64,000 nt of DNA from VAZQ01 sp963702695. GTDB lineage: Bacteria > Pseudomonadota > Alphaproteobacteria > Rhizobiales > Xanthobacteraceae. Positions 59,891 through 64,000 of this stretch are shown in pieces. Made by a program: the position numbers and the translations under genes. The notes below the pieces were generated by a model. That model had not been told where the DNA came from. It saw only the letters and a list, made by a program, of their open reading frames with translations, and did no database searches. The stretch's first letter is position 1, and every line of letters starts with the position of its first letter. The stretch spans positions 1 through 64,000 of the forward strand of contig CAVPDS010000020.1 in assembly GCA_963702695.1 (NCBI GenBank), read 5' to 3'.

Positions 59891-60547
59891 CTACCGGGTC
59901 TGCGCGTGATATTGGCTGTTCGGCCGCATGTCGGTCGCCGACGCGAGCCGGTTGGTCATGTTGTAGAACGCCGCGACCGCCGCGATGTCCCAGATGTCGC
60001 GGTCGGAAAATCCAGCGCGCCGCAGCCCCGCCCGATCGCCTTCCTCGATGATCCAGGGCTCGGCCGTGAGCTTGATGGCGAAATCAAGCATCGCGCGCTG
60101 GCGCTTATTGAGCCGCGCCGAGCGATAGTTCGCCACGATCATTTCGCCCAATACCGGATCGCCGGAGAGAACTCGCACCGAGGCGCCATGCGCGGTGATG
60201 CAGTAATAGCAGCGGTTCTGCACCGAGACCGCGGTCGCGATCATCTCGCGTTCGAGCTTCGAAAGGCCGGATTCGCCCTGCATCAGATCGTTGCGATAGG
60301 CGACGAAGGCCTCAAGCTTCGTCATGTCGAAAGCAAACGACTTCAGCACATTCGGTACGAAGCCGAGCTTCTCCTCGCAAAGCTTGAAGTAATCCGCCAT
60401 CGCCGGCGTCAACTTCGCAGGCTTGAGCTTCAGCGCCAGGTAATCGGTATCGTCGCGCGCCGCCGCGCTTGCCTTGCGGGGCGAAGCAGACGATCGCTTG
60501 GCTGCATCGTAGCGCCGCTTGGCGGAATTCTTGGTTCGATTGAGCAA
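59891..60547 (-). CDS. AhpD/carboxymuconolactone-decarboxylase-like peroxidase-related protein
   Basis: 218 residues from TTG 60,547, preceded by GGAGGTG; the spacing supports this rare start. A basic N-terminal extension (RTKNSAKRRYDAAKRSSASPRK) precedes the AhpD-like helical domain with the redox motif EREMIATAVSVQNRCYYCITAHG (Glu...CxxC..H) and NMTNRLASATDMRPN. Relatives are uncharacterised peroxidase-related enzymes. The lysine-rich N-terminus suggests nucleic-acid or membrane contact but is otherwise unexplained. Confidence 0.87.
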   Translation of the reverse strand: MLNRTKNSAKRRYDAAKRSSASPRKASAAARDDTDYLALKLKPAKLTPAMADYFKLCEEKLGFVPNVLKSFAFDMTKLEAFVAYRNDLMQGESGLSKLEREMIATAVSVQNRCYYCITAHGASVRVLSGDPVLGEMIVANYRSARLNKRQRAMLDFAIKLTAEPWIIEEGDRAGLRRAGFSDRDIWDIAAVAAFYNMTNRLASATDMRPNSQYHAQTR

Positions 60548-60781
60548 GCGTCACCTCCCTGTCAGGCACAGCCGACTATACCGCAGCGGCCTGGAGCGTA
60601 ATCCCGAAAAGTTGCAGACTTTTCGGAGTGGACCATGCGGCCAAATGAGACAGCGTGAGCACGCCCGATTTGAGGGCGATCCGGCGGCGCCACGGCATCC
60701 GACTCCCCTCGACGCGGCGACGCGGATGGGAAAGACTTGCCGCCTGGGCGCGCGCTCCCTCAGCGGACCAAAGGACACGTG

Positions 60782-63700
60782 ATGGATTCCGAAACTCTCC
60801 CCGGCACCGAAGAAGAACGCGCGGCAAGATCGCTGATCAACTCCGCGGCGGCCCTGCTCAAGGAGCGCGAGAGCGACATCCCCAACGCATTTGTGATCGG
60901 GCTATTCGCCCGCGCCGTTCCGGAGGATGTGCTGCGCCATAACCGGCAGACCATCGCGAGCCTCTCCGAAGATGCGTGGACTTTCCTCGCGCAGCGCAAG
61001 CTCGGCGCTCCGAAAATCCGTATCGCCACTCCGGGGGCCGCCGACCCGGCGCCGCTGAAAGACATCTCGGTCCTCGAAATCGTCAATGACGATATGCCGT
61101 TCCTGCTCGATTCCGTACTCGGCGAATTGGCGGAATGCAGCATCGAGATTCGCCTGGTGTCGCATCCGGTTTTCACGGTCGAACGTGACGCGGCCGGCCG
61201 CCTGACCGGCCTGCAGGGCCCGTCGCCGACGCCCGGCGCGGGGCAGCGCGAAAGTTTCATGCACATCCAACTGGAGCGCATCGAGGACGCGACCCGGCGC
61301 AGCGAGGTCATCACCGCGATCGAGCGGGCGTTGGCCGATGTCCGCGTCGCGGTCGAAGACTGGCGGCCGATGATGACGCGCGTCAGCGATGTCACCGCGA
61401 GCCTCAAAGCCAATCCGCCGCCGCTGCCGCCCGCCGAGATCGATGAGGCGATCGAATTCCTGAACTGGCTCACCGCCAACAACTTCACCTTCCTCGGCGT
61501 CCGCGAATACGAGTTCACCGACCACGAGGAAGCGTTGAAGCCGCGCTACGAGACCGGCCTGGGGCTCCTGCGCGAACACGGCGCGCGGGTGCTCCGGCGG
61601 GGCACCCAGCTCGTCACAGTCAGCCCGGAAATTCGCGCGTTCCTCGAAGAGCCGCGGCTCCTGATCGTCACCAAGTCGGCGGTGCGCTCGCGCGTGCACC
61701 GGCGGGTCTACATGGATTACATCGGTCTCAAGCGGTTCAGCGCGGCCGGCAAGCTGGTCGGCGAAGTCCGCATCATCGGGCTTTTCACTTCGACGGTCTA
61801 CACGCGCTCGACCCGCTCGATCCCGTATCTGCGGCGCAAGGTCGATGCCGTGGTCAAGCGCGCCGGCTTCGATCCGGACAGCCACTCCGGCAAGGCGCTG
61901 GTCAACGTGCTGGAAACGTATTCGCGCGACGAGCTGTTCCAGATCGACGAGGACACGCTCTATCACTTCGCGCTCGCGATCCTGCAGCTCGACGAGCGGC
62001 CGCGCGTGCGCGTGCTGCCGCGCTCGGACCGGTTCGAGCGCTTCATTTCGGTCCTCGTCTACACGCCGCGCGACCGCTACGACAGTGATATCCGCAGGCG
62101 GATCGGCGAGTATCTCGCCGAGGCCTACAAGGGCCACGTAAGCGCGTTCTATCCGTTCTTCCCCGAAGGGCCGCTGGTGCGGGTGCACTTCATCATCGGT
62201 CGGCGTGACGGCGCAACGCCGCGGCCTGAGCGCGCGGCGCTCGAAGACGCGATCAATGCCATCGTGCGAACCTGGAACGACGGCCTGGCCGATGCGCTGC
62301 TGGCCGCGCATCCGCCGACCAAGGCGCGTGCGTTGATCGAACGCTATCAGGATGCCTTCTCCGAAGGATTTCGCGAGGTCTACTCCCCGCTCGTCGCCGC
62401 CGAAGACGTGCAGGTGATCGAGATGCTCTCGGCGGCCAAGCCGCTGAGCGTCGACTTTCATCATCGCGCCTGGGACAGCAAGAACGCCGTCGGTCTCAAG
62501 GTCTGGAATTTCAATACTCCGATCCCGCTGTCGGACCGGGTGCCCGTGCTGGAGAACATGGGCTTCCGGGTCATCGACGAACAAAGTTATCAGATCGCCG
62601 TCGGCACGCCGGAGGAGCCGGATGTCTGGCTGCACGACATGATGCTCGAACGCGCCGACGGCAGCACGGTCGATCTCGACAAGGTCCAGCAGGCGTTGGA
62701 AGCCGCGTTCCTGGTGGTCATGACCGGCGGCGCCGAGAACGACGGCTACAACGCGCTGGTACTCGTCGCCGGCCTGATGTGGCGCGACGTGGCGCTCATC
62801 CGCACCATCTCGCGGTTCCTGCGCCAGATCCGCGTGCCTTATTCGCAGGACTACATGTGGGCGACGCTGATCAAGCATTCCGGCATCGCCGCGGACATCG
62901 TGCGCTTGTTTCATGCCCGCTTCGATCCACGCTTCGATAACTCGGCGGCGGAGCGCAGCAAGCGCGAGGCGGAAATCGCGGCAGGCGTCGAGCAGAAGCT
63001 CGCAGCGGTCGAGAGCCTGGACGAGGATCGCATCCTGCGCCACTTCGTGACCGCGGTGCAGGCTGCCCTGCGCACCAATTTCTACCAGATCAACCCCGAG
63101 GGAAAACCGAAGGGGCTGATCGCGATCAAGTTCTCCAGCCGCAAGCTCGACGCCGTTCCGCTGCCGCGCCCACTGTATGAGATTTTCGTCTATTCGCCGC
63201 GGTTCGAAGGCGTGCATCTGCGCTTCGGCAAGGTCGCCCGCGGCGGCATCCGCTGGTCCGACCGGCCGCAGGATTTCCGCACCGAGATTTTGGGCCTCGT
63301 GAAGGCACAGCAGGTGAAAAACGCCGTCATCGTGCCAGTCGGCGCCAAGGGCGGCTTTGTGCCGAAATTCCTGCCGAAGGGGCCGCGCGACGCGGTGATG
63401 ATGGAGGGCACCGAGACCTACAAGCTCTTTATCTCCGCGCTGCTCGACATCACCGACAACCTCGGCGACAAGGGCGTGATCCCGCCCGACAACGTCGTGC
63501 GGCACGACGACGATGATCCTTATCTCGTAGTTGCCGCTGACAAGGGCACCGCGACCTTCTCCGACATCGCCAATGCGATCGCCGACGAGCACGGATACTG
63601 GCTCAGCGATGCCTTCGCCTCCGGCGGCTCCGCCGGCTACGACCACAAGAAGATCGGCATCACCGCCCGCGGCGCCTGGGAGTCGGTCAAGCGCCATTTT

Positions 63701-64000
63701 CGCGAGATGGATATCGACATCGGCAAGACGCCGTTCACGACGGTCGGCGTCGGCGACATGTCGGGCGACGTTTTCGGCAATGGCTTGCTGCGGGAGACGA
63801 CGACGAGGCTGGTCGCCGCTTTCGACCACCGCGACATCTTCATCGATCCCGCTCCCGACCCCGAGAAGAGCTTCGCCGAGCGCCAACGCTTGTTCGATCT
63901 GCCGCGATCGAGCTGGCAGGACTACGACAAGGCGCTGATCTCGCAGGGCGGCGGCGTCTACTCGCGCAGTCTGAAGGAGATCATGCTGACAGCGGAGGCG
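60782..64000 (+). CDS. NAD-specific glutamate dehydrogenase, large (180-kDa) type, N-terminal part
   Basis: This enzyme catabolises glutamate to 2-oxoglutarate and ammonium. ATG 60,782 (AAAGGA upstream) opens a frame that runs off the right edge after 1073 codons; the family is about 1600 residues. The long N-terminal regulatory region (ACT-like modules: LEIVNDDMPFLLDSVLGELA, LETYSRDELFQIDEDTLYHFALAILQLDERPRVRVL) leads into the catalytic core: LRFGKVARGGIRWSDRPQDFRTEILGLVKAQQVKNAVIVPVGAKGGFVPK, KGTATFSDIANAIADEHGYWLSDAFASGGSAGYDHKKIGITARGAWESVKRHF and VGVGDMSGDVFGNGLL. The dinucleotide-binding end lies outside. The huge antisense frame at 60,902-63,886 is its shadow. Confidence 0.95.
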   Translation, partial: MDSETLPGTEEERAARSLINSAAALLKERESDIPNAFVIGLFARAVPEDVLRHNRQTIASLSEDAWTFLAQRKLGAPKIRIATPGAADPAPLKDISVLEIVNDDMPFLLDSVLGELAECSIEIRLVSHPVFTVERDAAGRLTGLQGPSPTPGAGQRESFMHIQLERIEDATRRSEVITAIERALADVRVAVEDWRPMMTRVSDVTASLKANPPPLPPAEIDEAIEFLNWLTANNFTFLGVREYEFTDHEEALKPRYETGLGLLREHGARVLRRGTQLVTVSPEIRAFLEEPRLLIVTKSAVRSRVHRRVYMDYIGLKRFSAAGKLVGEVRIIGLFTSTVYTRSTRSIPYLRRKVDAVVKRAGFDPDSHSGKALVNVLETYSRDELFQIDEDTLYHFALAILQLDERPRVRVLPRSDRFERFISVLVYTPRDRYDSDIRRRIGEYLAEAYKGHVSAFYPFFPEGPLVRVHFIIGRRDGATPRPERAALEDAINAIVRTWNDGLADALLAAHPPTKARALIERYQDAFSEGFREVYSPLVAAEDVQVIEMLSAAKPLSVDFHHRAWDSKNAVGLKVWNFNTPIPLSDRVPVLENMGFRVIDEQSYQIAVGTPEEPDVWLHDMMLERADGSTVDLDKVQQALEAAFLVVMTGGAENDGYNALVLVAGLMWRDVALIRTISRFLRQIRVPYSQDYMWATLIKHSGIAADIVRLFHARFDPRFDNSAAERSKREAEIAAGVEQKLAAVESLDEDRILRHFVTAVQAALRTNFYQINPEGKPKGLIAIKFSSRKLDAVPLPRPLYEIFVYSPRFEGVHLRFGKVARGGIRWSDRPQDFRTEILGLVKAQQVKNAVIVPVGAKGGFVPKFLPKGPRDAVMMEGTETYKLFISALLDITDNLGDKGVIPPDNVVRHDDDDPYLVVAADKGTATFSDIANAIADEHGYWLSDAFASGGSAGYDHKKIGITARGAWESVKRHFREMDIDIGKTPFTTVGVGDMSGDVFGNGLLRETTTRLVAAFDHRDIFIDPAPDPEKSFAERQRLFDLPRSSWQDYDKALISQGGGVYSRSLKEIMLTAEA

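Noticed and set aside
60902..63886. 994-codon open frame on the minus strand
   Set aside because: It is the exact antisense of the NAD-glutamate dehydrogenase gene; its histidine/arginine/aspartate-rich composition is what third-position GC bias produces on the opposite strand.
1..64000. CRISPR array, phage module or known defence system
   Set aside because: No regularly spaced repeats, cas genes, restriction-modification, toxin-antitoxin or phage structural genes were seen; the repeats present are dispersed hairpins.

Overview
The window looks like a chromosomal segment of a high-GC alphaproteobacterium of the Bradyrhizobium / Rhodopseudomonas / Xanthobacteraceae type (order Hyphomicrobiales). 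This rests on gene content and repeats, not on a marker gene: a 180-kDa-type NAD-glutamate dehydrogenase, a BA14K protein, a polyhydroxyalkanoate-granule family protein, a very large set of orphan solute receptors, and short palindromic repeats whose translations read SPRKRGP / VWVPAFAGTT. No rRNA, complete tRNA or CRISPR array was found.

Layout. (1) 1-11,140 is loose accessory DNA: the tail of a nitronate monooxygenase, a soluble lytic transglycosylase, a periplasmic beta-carbonic anhydrase, a two-repeat peptidoglycan-binding protein, a large unrecognised gene split by a frameshift (6404-9680), then a gene graveyard (9789-11,010) with fragments of an IS110 transposase, a LysR regulator, a chloroperoxidase-like hydrolase and a GH15 glucoamylase. 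(2) 11,142-17,140 is a Crp/Fnr regulator with an FNR-type box, facing a branched-chain-amino-acid-type ABC transporter that includes a LivM-LivG fusion. (3) 17,369-34,914 is mixed housekeeping and small genes: a MarR-GNAT fusion, GNAT, UvrD helicase with two in-frame insertions, YidB-like protein, formamidase-like protein, EamA transporter, PHA-family protein, BA14K, PEBP, ParB-like, ParA, an exported methyltransferase, a PGRP-type amidase and a beta-propeller protein. (4) 35,038-46,467 is a receptor island: six related periplasmic receptors (two tandem copies of 349 aa, three tandem copies of 342 aa, one with a repeat inserted in its signal peptide), two other solute-binding proteins, an amidohydrolase and an enolase-superfamily enzyme. 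No membrane transporter gene is present there. (5) 46,546-60,547 is a catabolic block: quinone reductase, LysR with a divergent Bug receptor, an extradiol-dioxygenase/FAH-hydrolase/solute-receptor operon, a two-subunit molybdenum hydroxylase, an exported amidohydrolase with DoxX and flavin-reductase genes, and an AhpD-like protein. (6) 60,782 to the right edge is the first 1073 codons of NAD-glutamate dehydrogenase.

Taken together, the right half reads as scavenging of many organic acids or aromatic breakdown products: receptors capture them and ring-cleavage, hydrolase, dehydratase and hydroxylase enzymes process them. Specific substrates cannot be read from the sequence. The points most worth a second look are the 280-bp insertion between helicase motifs II and III of UvrD (with a proline-rich ORF in another frame), the repeat inserted in a signal peptide, the tandem receptor expansion, and the broken unknown gene at 6404-9680. 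All family calls are from reading translations by eye; no database search was run.
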